This document shows positions 9,801-15,281 of a stretch of DNA of 15,388 nucleotides, piece by piece. Both the position numbers and the translations under genes were made by a program. Origin of the DNA: Dictyoglomota bacterium. Lineage in GTDB: Bacteria > Dictyoglomota > Dictyoglomia > Dictyoglomales > Dictyoglomaceae. The stretch lies in NCBI GenBank assembly GCA_029776735.1, contig JAKOUL010000046.1:1-15388 (forward strand). The letters run 5' to 3'. Numbering within the stretch: position 1 is the first letter of the stretch; every line of letters starts with the position of its first letter. The notes below the pieces were generated by a model that saw only the letters and a program-made list of their open reading frames with translations, did not search any database and was not told the DNA's origin.

Positions 9801-10139
9801 ATTATCTATGAAGATACTTGGAATACCTTCTATAGGAGGTCCTATGTTTACCGTGGGAATTTTTTTAGAAAAGTTGTTACAGAAATTTACAAGCTTATCA
9901 AAAGATACATCTGAACCTATGGCAGAACTAAAGATTATTAGACCATCAACACTTTCTTTGTCTATAAGATTATATATGAGATTCCCTTGTTTCTCGTATC
10001 CATAAGGAGACTCTAATGTTTTTCCTACGAAACAAAAAAGGTCAGCATCAAACTTTTCTCCGGCAGAGAATATACCTTGTAAGATGCTCCATTGGTAGTT
10101 ATAGAGATTGTCAATGAGAATGCCAATTCTTTTTCTCAT
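6876..10139 (-). CDS. LacI-type ligand-sensing GAF-GGDEF-HD-GYP protein (c-di-GMP synthesis and breakdown)
   Basis: A 1087-residue soluble signalling protein with no signal peptide or membrane segment. Residues 3-288 form a LacI/GalR-type periplasmic-binding-like domain (SSNDDMALSALQEL at 198-211, ITGFDDVEETSLVTPPLTTV at 224-243) but lack a helix-turn-helix, and end in NSCGC (281-285). Residues 300-425 are charged and helical, possibly coiled. Residues 430-560 look like a degenerate GAF domain and 575-717 like a clearer GAF domain. The GGDEF domain (about 727-890) has intact GGDEF (807-811) and inhibitory-site RKVD (798-801) five residues before it. The HD-GYP domain (about 905-1085) has HD (955-956), HHERYDGKGYP (1008-1018) and the helices after it, all canonical. 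It should therefore be able to both make and degrade c-di-GMP; which activity dominates, and the ligand (probably a sugar), is inference. The gene starts 3 nt after the G1P dehydrogenase stop without an SD. Confidence 0.95.
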   Translation of the reverse strand: MRKRIGILIDNLYNYQWSILQGIFSAGEKFDADLFCFVGKTLESPYGYEKQGNLIYNLIDKESVDGLIIFSSAIGSDVSFDKLVNFCNNFSKKIPTVNIGPPIEGIPSIFIDNRTGFQDLLIHLIEDHGYKHIAFIRGPVMNTEADIRYDTLMQVANQYNIEINPDLIYEGNFIRNSGAEAVKTLLDKKNLKFEALVSSNDDMALSALQELKARGIKIPEDIAITGFDDVEETSLVTPPLTTVHQPLYEMGEKSVEMILSIISGKDVPEKVFLPTKPIIRNSCGCEFSGIKRAKVERKEETIELSFEKLKEFSKEFIKYVEENLKNFEKEEERHNLEKIYMSFIKALEEKSSDIFISTLEDILQEKERELESFSIYQEYISLLRKFLFYYFDKENLHNAENLWHQARVIINDFSERNQGYKRIRTELETESLGYIGRDLISNFEIDSILNQILERLPDLEISSLYIIFYEDKNILSRKGQLIFGYKDRQRIFEDKIFPIKKIIPEEVLPTRRATYIIEPLYFQEDSFGYALFEMGPNKGNIYEILRSQLSAAIQGALLFEIREKYEKTLEKYIEELKILNETGSAISSALELDLLLELIIKQISRIFDFSALYIVLCNGYTKEDKFNIAAKNIKNEEAVISHYDNKRISKVIEDKSPLLKTYKKGKIKSFLAVPIIAGNKAIGSIVLKHCEKEDIYDEHSIEILSTISDFAAVAIENARLFDETKRLATTDPLTSVLNRRALEEVFQKEVAKAQRYDRPLSIIILDLDDFKLFNDTYGHIFGDQALKEMANTLKSSCRKVDVIGRYGGDEFTIILPETNSSGCIRVAKRLLEHIQNTSLVTPDGNKISVSVSMGIASYPEDTSDPEKLLSLADTAMYRAKLAGGNQYLTISSEVSQKESEPKFDTFIGLINAIDSKDNYTFKHCRDVAKYACTLGEVLGLSQEDLGILKIAGELHDIGKIGIPPEILKKPGSLNEEEWKIIKEHPRLGFLILNQLPKMEKLLQAVLHHHERYDGKGYPSGLQGADIPLLARILTVADAYSAMKSNRPYRKALSKKEILKELKTNMGKQFDPEIANKFIELLEKGLID

Positions 10140-10142
10140 ATT

Positions 10143-11363
10143 TTAAATTATAACATTTTGCACTAATTCTTTTAATATTCCTAAAAATTGGTAAAGAGTG
10201 AGAATAGTAAATCTCTCCCTTATATATAAAGAGTAAAGTAAGGCTTTTTTAATATCCTCTTTTTTAATCCCCCATTCTTCTGGGTCCACAGAGAATCCTA
10301 ATTTTTTATATCCTTCTAATAACTCACTCTCTTTTCCTGTTAAACTTTTAGCTATGCCATAGATCTCGTTTCTTTTATTTTTTATCCTTTCTAAAATCTC
10401 AGCTCTATAATTTGCATTATTGAAGTCTTTTATCCTTTCAATATTCTCCCCTATGATTCTACTTTGGATTTTAGGAAAGTTTTCCTCTATCTCTCTTTTC
10501 CATTCATCAATATCTATCCTTACATCTTGAAATCTCTCTATATCCTCCAAATCAAAATTTAGAAGATACTTATATAGTTTTATTGAGTAGAAAGTTGAGA
10601 TTCCTACTTTTATTCCATGAAAAAGATCATACCCCAAGAATTCTAAATAATGAGATATATGATGCTCTGAACCTGAAGCAGGTCTTGAATTCCCTACCAC
10701 TGCTATAAGCTCTCCAGATTTTACAAGTCCCTCAAGTAATAATTTTTCAAACTCACTTTCTCCTATATTTTTTAGAGTTTTTTCGCATGTATTATACATA
10801 GTATTCCATACTTCCCAATTTATATCTTCTTCTACAATGATATTTGCTAATTTCCAATCAGAGAGAGCTGTAAATTTTCCCATAAGATCTCCAAAGCCTG
10901 CTAATTTTAAAATTTTAGGTGAATTCTTAATAACCTCTATATTAGCAAAAATTTTTTCTGGAGCTGAAGCTAAAACTGTAGTTTTAAGTCCATCTATAGT
11001 TAATGCAGCTACCGAGGAAGCATAACCATCCATAGAAGGGGCAGTAGGTACTGAGATAAATCTAAGTTTTTGTTTATAGGCTGAAAATCTTGCAATATCA
11101 GTAATACTTCCCGACCCTATAGATACAATGAGATGATTATCTCCTGTATTTAACATAACCTTACATATGTTCTTCTCATCTGCATGAGCATCATTAGGAA
11201 GTATCAATAAATCATAATCTAATTGTTCTTTCTTTAATTTTTCCACTATAGATTTTCCACATGCATTAAAGGTATTCTCATCACAAAGTAAAAAAGGCTT
11301 TTCCTTTTGACCTTTAAGAAAGCTAATAAGTTCATTATAATCTTCATCCCATATTAATATCAT
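10143..11363 (-). CDS. Glycerol-1-phosphate dehydrogenase, AraM/EgsA family
   Basis: A 406-residue NAD(P)-dependent enzyme that reduces dihydroxyacetone phosphate to sn-glycerol-1-phosphate (G1P), the backbone enantiomer used for archaeal lipids and, in some bacteria (AraM), for prenylglyceryl phosphates. Visible motifs: nucleotide loop SIGSGSITD (81-89), VPTAPSMDGYASSVAALTIDG (starting at 105), GFGDLMGKFTALSDWKLA (156-173) with metal Asp159, RPASGSEHHISHY (227-239) with a metal His, and YDLFHGIKVGI (245-255) with metal His249. Length is close to bacterial AraM. A perfect AAGGAGG SD precedes ATG 11361-11363. It is first in a two-gene unit with the c-di-GMP protein, which starts 3 nt after its stop. 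The family is clear; whether it feeds lipid synthesis, an isoprenoid ether or sugar-linked metabolism here is not shown by the sequence. Confidence 0.9.
   Translation of the reverse strand: MILIWDEDYNELISFLKGQKEKPFLLCDENTFNACGKSIVEKLKKEQLDYDLLILPNDAHADEKNICKVMLNTGDNHLIVSIGSGSITDIARFSAYKQKLRFISVPTAPSMDGYASSVAALTIDGLKTTVLASAPEKIFANIEVIKNSPKILKLAGFGDLMGKFTALSDWKLANIIVEEDINWEVWNTMYNTCEKTLKNIGESEFEKLLLEGLVKSGELIAVVGNSRPASGSEHHISHYLEFLGYDLFHGIKVGISTFYSIKLYKYLLNFDLEDIERFQDVRIDIDEWKREIEENFPKIQSRIIGENIERIKDFNNANYRAEILERIKNKRNEIYGIAKSLTGKESELLEGYKKLGFSVDPEEWGIKKEDIKKALLYSLYIRERFTILTLYQFLGILKELVQNVII
10147..10175 (-). promoter_or_regulatory. Candidate leaderless promoter for the GGDEF/HD-GYP gene
   Basis: On the minus strand, TTAAAA (-35, 10170-10175) is followed by 17 nt and an extended -10, TGTTATAAT (TATAAT at 10147-10152). 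Seven bases separate the -10 from the ATG at 10137-10139, so transcription would begin at or one base before the start codon. It overlaps the last codons and stop of the upstream gene. The absence of an SD before the ATG fits leaderless translation, though coupling to the upstream stop is an equally simple explanation. Confidence 0.45.
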
Positions 11364-11396
11364 TCTTTTTCCTCCTTATTACATTTATCTAAAAAA

Positions 11397-11405
11397 TGTT
11401 ATAAT
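11397..11405 (+). promoter_or_regulatory. Extended -10 promoter for the AEC permease, in a divergent promoter region
   Basis: TGTTATAAT at 11397-11405 is a perfect extended -10 on the plus strand; no good -35 is seen at 16-18 nt. The predicted start near 11412 leaves a leader of about 30 nt with SD AAGGTGG (11430-11436). The opposite strand needs a promoter for the G1P dehydrogenase in the same 78 nt. A TATAAC there (11398-11403, minus strand) overlaps this -10, with TTTACT 15 nt away, so the two promoters may exclude each other; the minus-strand call is weak. Confidence 0.5.
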
Positions 11406-11441
11406 GCTTTAAATCTAAAGTAAATAGTTAAGGTGGTTGCA

Positions 11442-12335
11442 ATGCTTGAGAAAATCTCTACAAATATATTAATGATTATACTGGGTTATATAGTTAAAAG
11501 AATAAAAATCTTGCCTGAAGAAACGGGTACTGTTTTTAGTAGATTTGTAATGTATATTACATTGCCTGCAACAATTCTTAAGATTTTTCTTACCTCAAGT
11601 CTTGATAAAAATCTTTTTGTTTTGCCATTTGTATCTATTTTCTTAGGATTCTTTGTGTTTTTTGTAGGAAGAGAGATCTTAAAAAGGATAAACTTAGATG
11701 AAAAGACTAAATGGACCTTACTTATTTCTATATGCGGATATAATGTAGGATTATTTTCCTATCCCTTTATCCAGAGTGCATATGGGGATTATGGACTTTC
11801 TTATATGGCAATGTTTGATATGGGAAATTCCTTTATTGTCTTTGGTCTTGCATATGCTATATCTTTAATTGCTATGGAAGAAGGGAAAATAGATTTTGGG
11901 AAAGTCTTAAAAAAGGTAATTTTATTTTTTCCTTTAGATATTTATTTTGTAGCTCTTATACTTAACTTATCCCATATAAAATTTCCAGAGATTTTTTTAA
12001 ATGTTATCTCTCAAATTGCATCTCCTAATAGCTTTCTTGCTCTCTTTACCATTGGCTTCTTCCTTGATTTGAATCTAAATATAGAAGAGATTAAAGCACT
12101 AATATGGGGAGTTCTTATAAGGCTTATACCAGGGATAATCTTTTCCATATTACTTTTCACCATTTTTGGTCCTTCTTTTATTATAAGGATTATCTCTATA
12201 GGTTCTCTACTTCCTGCACCTTTAGTAGCAGTTATTTATTCTCATGAAAGAGGCTTAAATGAAAAATTTGCTTCAGTCTTTATATCAGTCACAATAATAA
12301 TAGGTATGATTGCTATGTTAATACTAATTAAATAG
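11442..12335 (+). CDS. AEC-family permease (auxin efflux carrier / malonate-malate transporter type)
   Basis: A 297-residue integral membrane protein with about ten hydrophobic segments in two halves, as expected for the AEC family of secondary carriers. Family-like features are FSRFVMYITLPATILKIF near the second segment, the conserved GYNVGLFSYPF in the fourth (Asn and Pro of the crossover region), NSFIVFGLAYAI, and a closing half with LLPAPLVAVIYSHE. Members move organic anions such as malate, malonate or 2-oxo acids, or other small metabolites; the cargo cannot be predicted. I chose ATG 11442 rather than GTG 11433 (three residues earlier) because AAGGTGG lies 5 nt before the ATG and the GTG would sit inside that SD. 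It is transcribed away from the G1P dehydrogenase gene and ends 6 nt from the stop of the convergent DUF2207 gene. Confidence 0.9.
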   Translation: MLEKISTNILMIILGYIVKRIKILPEETGTVFSRFVMYITLPATILKIFLTSSLDKNLFVLPFVSIFLGFFVFFVGREILKRINLDEKTKWTLLISICGYNVGLFSYPFIQSAYGDYGLSYMAMFDMGNSFIVFGLAYAISLIAMEEGKIDFGKVLKKVILFFPLDIYFVALILNLSHIKFPEIFLNVISQIASPNSFLALFTIGFFLDLNLNIEEIKALIWGVLIRLIPGIIFSILLFTIFGPSFIIRIISIGSLLPAPLVAVIYSHERGLNEKFASVFISVTIIIGMIAMLILIK

Positions 12336-12341
12336 CGGTCT

Positions 12342-14165
12342 TTAACTTGCGCCTCCACCACCTCCACCGCCTCCACCACCACCTCCACCAGAAGAGCCAG
12401 AGGAAGTTGATGATGCCACACTGCTTGAAAAGGCACTACTAAAAGATTCTAAGGAGGAACTGAAACTTTCAATGGATTCAGTTAGGCTTGTCATAGAACC
12501 TACCATAACTGGATTATACCAGTCTATATTCTCTATAGGTGCATTAAGCATTTGCATTGCTTTTAATACTTCTTTTGCTACTCCTAAGGCTGTTCCGTAG
12601 ACTAAATACTTCTCCCACAAGACTAACGAGGATGGAGGATACTGAGAGATAAGGGAGAAGTCTTGCAAGAATTTTTTGAAAGCTTTCCATCTTAAGGCAA
12701 GAAGTTTCCCTTCAGGAGTATATTGTTTCACAGTCTTGCGGAATATGAAATTTAAAATAATGCTGATAAATATTACTGCAAAAAACCCAAAAAAATACAA
12801 AGGTACATCTTTTATAAAATTTGGAAAGAGTGAGATTAAAAGAAAAGAGAAAAATCCTATTAAAAAGAGAATAATAAGCCAGATATTTAAATATTTGATT
12901 CCTTCTTCGTTAATCCATTTTTTCTCTTTATAGACTTTATTTTTCACTAATTTGTCAAATTGTGATTTAAAGCTTGATAGATCAACCTTCTTAAGCTTTG
13001 AAAGATAAAATTCTTCCCCTAAATCTTGGAATTCGGAAAGTAAAAGTCTTATCTCTTCACTTAAATCATCCTCTATCTTCTTCCCTGTAAGAATAATTTT
13101 ATAATCTTTATTTTTTGTCCCTAAAAATCCCTCTTTTAGTTCTTCTTGGATCTTCAAATATCCTCTTCTTGCAAGTTCTAAAGTGGAAGCAACAATGGAG
13201 TTTGGAGACACAGCATCTGACTGATTGACGAGGATATCTACCCATGCAGGTGGAGAATCGTCAGGAGGCTCATGTTCATATACTCCCTCATAATTTACTT
13301 CTGGTTCTCTACCATACTTGTGATAAATCCTTATAGGAATAAAAATACCCGCAAACAGGATTAAAGCAAGGATCAATATAAGAATTGTGCTTAAAATACT
13401 CCCTAAGGTTTCCTTTCTTTTTTCTTCATTTTCCCATTTTTTTTCCTCTTCTAAAATATCTTTTAGCCCATCTTTATTGATAATTAATGCTTTATTAGGA
13501 TCTATATTTTGTAGATAATATCTTGGGAAGATAATTCTTATTTCTATCCACTGATTTGCTGGAATATTTCCTGCATAAGCTATTATTTTTCTATAATCAT
13601 TTGAAATTCCTATCTCTCCTTCTACTTTTGGATGAAGCCAATAATTTAACTCTGCAGCATCATTTATCTTAATAGGGAATGAAACTTCAACCCATAGTGC
13701 AGGAAGTTTTTTCTCCCAATCTCCTCCCCATACTTTCCAATAAAATTCTGCTGCATCATCATAGACTTTTAATCCTTTTAAAATTTTATATCGGATTCTA
13801 AATGTTTTATTTGTATCTTGAGCCCTATAAGACCATGTTATCTTATATTCCGTAGAATCTTGTGTAAAGGCAAAGGTATTTTGAACTCTTTCCTCTGTCT
13901 CTGGATGATAGGTATAAAATTTTTCACCACCGTTTGTAACTTCACTTACAGATACATCTCTTATCTCATAGTTTCCATTGGGGATAGTAAGCCATGCCTG
14001 GGAGTATGAATCTGAAAACCAGTAGGTCAGATCATTTACAACATCAATTTCTCCATCGGGTTGAATGGTATAATAAACTCTTGCTTCATTGAGACCATAA
14101 TCCTTTGCATAAACTGGGAGAATTATAAAAGAAATTAAGATTAAAGCAAAAAATATCTTTTTCAT
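12342..14165 (-). CDS. DUF2207 membrane protein with glycine-rich C-terminus (YciQ-like)
   Basis: A 607-residue protein with a cleavable signal peptide (residues 1-20, KKIFFALILISFIILPVYA then KDYG). It continues with an extracytoplasmic beta-rich DUF2207 domain (about 22-215; QPDGEIDVVNDLTYWF, TWSYRAQDTNKTFRIRY), a membrane helix (about 256-279), a cytoplasmic region including PPAWVDILVN and STLELARRGYLKI, and two more membrane helices (about 427-447 and 452-475). The typical tail has WEKYLVYGTALGVAKEVLKAM (starting at 517), a Ser-rich stretch and 13 consecutive glycines. This order and the Gly-rich end are characteristic of DUF2207 proteins, whose function is not established. An SD (GAGGAAA) precedes ATG 14163-14165, and an extended -10 promoter lies just upstream. 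It appears monocistronic. Confidence 0.92.
   Translation of the reverse strand: MKKIFFALILISFIILPVYAKDYGLNEARVYYTIQPDGEIDVVNDLTYWFSDSYSQAWLTIPNGNYEIRDVSVSEVTNGGEKFYTYHPETEERVQNTFAFTQDSTEYKITWSYRAQDTNKTFRIRYKILKGLKVYDDAAEFYWKVWGGDWEKKLPALWVEVSFPIKINDAAELNYWLHPKVEGEIGISNDYRKIIAYAGNIPANQWIEIRIIFPRYYLQNIDPNKALIINKDGLKDILEEEKKWENEEKRKETLGSILSTILILILALILFAGIFIPIRIYHKYGREPEVNYEGVYEHEPPDDSPPAWVDILVNQSDAVSPNSIVASTLELARRGYLKIQEELKEGFLGTKNKDYKIILTGKKIEDDLSEEIRLLLSEFQDLGEEFYLSKLKKVDLSSFKSQFDKLVKNKVYKEKKWINEEGIKYLNIWLIILFLIGFFSFLLISLFPNFIKDVPLYFFGFFAVIFISIILNFIFRKTVKQYTPEGKLLALRWKAFKKFLQDFSLISQYPPSSLVLWEKYLVYGTALGVAKEVLKAMQMLNAPIENIDWYNPVMVGSMTSLTESIESFSSSLESFSSAFSSSVASSTSSGSSGGGGGGGGGGGGGAS
12351..12389 (-). 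repeat. Low-complexity Gly codon run (13 glycines) in the DUF2207 tail
   Basis: Thirteen consecutive glycine codons (residues 593-605), mostly GGT and GGA with some GGC, make a GC-rich purine-biased tract in an otherwise AT-rich window. It lies 9 nt before the stop codon. Replication slippage could vary its length. A similar Gly-rich end is usual for the family, so it is probably functional and not an artefact. Confidence 0.85.
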
Positions 14166-14200
14166 CTTATTTCCTCACAATTAGGATTTTGAGATGATTG

Positions 14201-14209
14201 ATTATACCA
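14201..14209 (-). promoter_or_regulatory. Extended -10 promoter for the DUF2207 gene
   Basis: The minus strand reads TGGTATAAT at 14201-14209, an extended -10 with a perfect TATAAT. The best -35 candidate is TTCAAA about 19 nt upstream, which is weak. The predicted start is near 14194, giving a leader of about 28 nt that includes the SD GAGGAAA. Confidence 0.55.
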
Positions 14210-14271
14210 TAGAGCTTTTACTATTTTTGAATTTTTCTTTAAAAAGACGTTTCAATAGAGAGGCTTAGGAA

Positions 14272-14320
14272 TACTATTAAAAATAGATGAATGGTTGTAA
14301 TAGTTTAGTTTTTAATAGTA
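14272..14320. repeat. Perfect 12-bp inverted repeat in the divergent intergenic region
   Basis: TACTATTAAAAA (14272-14283) is matched exactly by its reverse complement TTTTTAATAGTA (14309-14320) across a 25-nt spacer. It lies between the DUF2207 promoter and the lipoprotein promoter, in the 346-nt non-coding stretch 14166-14511. It could be a pair of binding half-sites or a weak hairpin in a transcript. It lacks the GC-rich stem and T-tract of a terminator. Confidence 0.7.
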
Positions 14321-14381
14321 AAAGTGTTATTTGTCTGTCAGGCATATAGGAACCTTACTTAAATCACTAACCCTAAAAATT

Positions 14382-14397
14382 TGTGACAAAGATCACT
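14382..14397 (+). promoter_or_regulatory. CRP/FNR-like (or Rex-like) operator
   Basis: TGTGA-caaaga-TCACT matches nine of ten fixed positions of the TGTGA-N6-TCACA pattern of CRP-family sites. With flanks (TTGTGA...TCACTT) it is also close to the TTGTGA...TCACAA pattern of redox repressor Rex. Its centre, 14389.5, lies 41.5 bp before the predicted start at 14431, the classical position for an activator that replaces a weak -35. Which regulator the organism has is unknown. Confidence 0.45.
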
Positions 14398-14424
14398 TTT
14401 ATTGAAAAAAATTTATATTATAAT
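14396..14424 (+). promoter_or_regulatory. Promoter for the lipoprotein gene, weak -35
   Basis: A perfect TATAAT at 14419-14424 lies in a very AT-rich stretch. The hexamer 17 nt upstream (CTTTTA, 14396-14401) is poor and touches the TCACT half of the CRP/Rex-like palindrome. TTGAAA at 14402-14407 is only 11 nt from the -10 and cannot serve as -35. This suggests dependence on an activator. The predicted start is near 14431, immediately before the leader stem. Confidence 0.55.
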
Positions 14425-14432
14425 TTTTATCA

Positions 14433-14504
14433 GAGGGGTTAGAAATTTCATCTTCTGAAAAAGAACTTAAACTTTTTAGCTCCTCAATAAATAACTAAGG
14501 GGGC
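14433..14504 (+). promoter_or_regulatory. Structured 5' leader of the lipoprotein mRNA with competing SD pairing
   Basis: The leader starts with a stem of 13 contiguous RNA pairs, three of them G-U: 14433-14445 (GAGGGGTTAGAAA) with 14473-14485 (TTTTTAGCTCCTC). A small hairpin sits inside (TTTCA 14446-14450 with TGAAA 14456-14460). The 3' arm segment GCTCCT (14479-14484) can alternatively pair with the SD GGGGGC (14499-14504, two G-U pairs). The long stem would thus keep the SD free. No T-tract follows, so it is not a terminator. No known riboswitch class was recognised. Confidence 0.45.
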
Positions 14505-14511
14505 TTTTGAA

Positions 14512-15144
14512 ATGAAAAAGTTTTCTGTTTTCCTCTTGAGTATTTTCCTTATCACTTTAATTTCAGGCTGTAATCCGCCTCAACCACCCCAAGAAAGCTT
14601 AATTCAGAATGGAGACTTTAATAACCAAACTTTAGATCCTTGGACACAATTGCATGGTACTCAAGTAATTGATACGTGGTATATTAATGCTGATAGTGGC
14701 TATATACATTGGTATAGATCTCTAACTCTCAGCGATGGAGGATTAGTAGGAGCCTATCAAGATATAAATTATAACTTAACTGGAAAAACTGAATTACTTC
14801 TTTCCTTTGATGTGATAATTTACAATCAAGAACTTGACAATGATGGATGGGCAGGAGTTGGAGAATATCCCGCTGGAGTTAATATTGTTTTTGAAGATGG
14901 AGCTGGAGAGCAATATGTATATAGGAAATCTTTCTTAAAAGAAGGAAGTACAATAGAGTATCCAGAAAATAATGTATCTACCATTCCTCTTGATACTTGG
15001 TACCAGTTTGAGTTTGATCTAATGTCAGATCCAGATATTGTCTCTCAAATTTCCTCTCATCCTATATTAAAACAGATAAAAGTCTTTGGAAGTGGTTGGA
15101 GTTTTGAAGGTGGTATGGATAATATCACATTGCTTGTCCGTTAA
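14512..15144 (+). CDS. Small secreted lipoprotein with a carbohydrate-binding-like jelly-roll domain
   Basis: A 210-residue predicted lipoprotein. The signal peptide ends in the lipobox LISG-C, with Cys20 the acylated residue. A short Pro/Gln linker (NPPQPPQE) follows, then one domain of about 180 residues. That domain begins LIQNGDFNNQTLDPWTQL and ends FGSGWSFEGGMDNITLLV, patterns typical of CBM4/9/16-like beta-sandwich modules in which the closing DN-x-x-L strand is diagnostic. Several Trp and Tyr residues could form a sugar-binding face. No catalytic domain is attached, so it may be a surface glycan-binding protein; a purely structural role is possible. The SD AAGGGGGC (14497-14504) lies 7 nt before the ATG. 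It is a single-gene unit with its own promoter, structured leader and terminator. The family call rests on motif resemblance only. Confidence 0.8.
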   Translation: MKKFSVFLLSIFLITLISGCNPPQPPQESLIQNGDFNNQTLDPWTQLHGTQVIDTWYINADSGYIHWYRSLTLSDGGLVGAYQDINYNLTGKTELLLSFDVIIYNQELDNDGWAGVGEYPAGVNIVFEDGAGEQYVYRKSFLKEGSTIEYPENNVSTIPLDTWYQFEFDLMSDPDIVSQISSHPILKQIKVFGSGWSFEGGMDNITLLVR

Positions 15145-15166
15145 ACTTAATTTTACCTCTTTTTTG

Positions 15167-15197
15167 GGGAGAGGGTTTTTATCCTCTCCCTTTTTTT
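15167..15197 (+). terminator. Intrinsic terminator of the lipoprotein gene
   Basis: GGGAGAGG (15167-15174) pairs with CCTCTCCC (15183-15190). G-T and T-A pairs extend the stem to 10 pairs with a TTTT loop, and seven T residues follow (15191-15197). It starts 22 nt after the stop codon. The T-tract is only on the plus strand, so it serves the lipoprotein gene and not the convergent sigma factor gene. Confidence 0.92.
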
Positions 15198-15251
15198 AAA
15201 TAGGGATGAAGGAATAGCTATTAATTTTTAAAATTTAATGTGGAATTTCTG

Positions 15252-15281
15252 GTAAGAGCTTTGTGGATATGTAAGCTCTAC
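15252..15281 (-). other. Hairpin overlapping the stop codon of the sigma factor gene
   Basis: GTAAGAGCTT (15252-15261) and AAGCTCTAC (15273-15281) form nine pairs with one bulged base and an 11-nt loop. On the minus strand the stem includes the sigma factor TAG stop. No T-tract follows on that strand, so it is not a standard intrinsic terminator; it may be a processing or 3'-end stability element. Confidence 0.4.

Noticed and set aside
11433..11441. GTG start at 11433 for the AEC permease
   Set aside because: The GTG is inside the AAGGTGG that is correctly spaced for the ATG at 11442, and it has no SD of its own.
12242..12436. Minus-strand frame of 64 codons over the Gly-codon tract
   Set aside because: It is another frame of the GC-rich repeat and runs into the permease gene; the DUF2207 frame is the real one.
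14402..14424. TTGAAA with TATAAT as a standard promoter pair
   Set aside because: The spacer is only 11 nt, too short for sigma-70 recognition.
15167..15197. Bidirectional use of the lipoprotein terminator by the sigma factor gene
   Set aside because: On the minus strand the stem is followed by A residues, not T, so it would not terminate intrinsically there.
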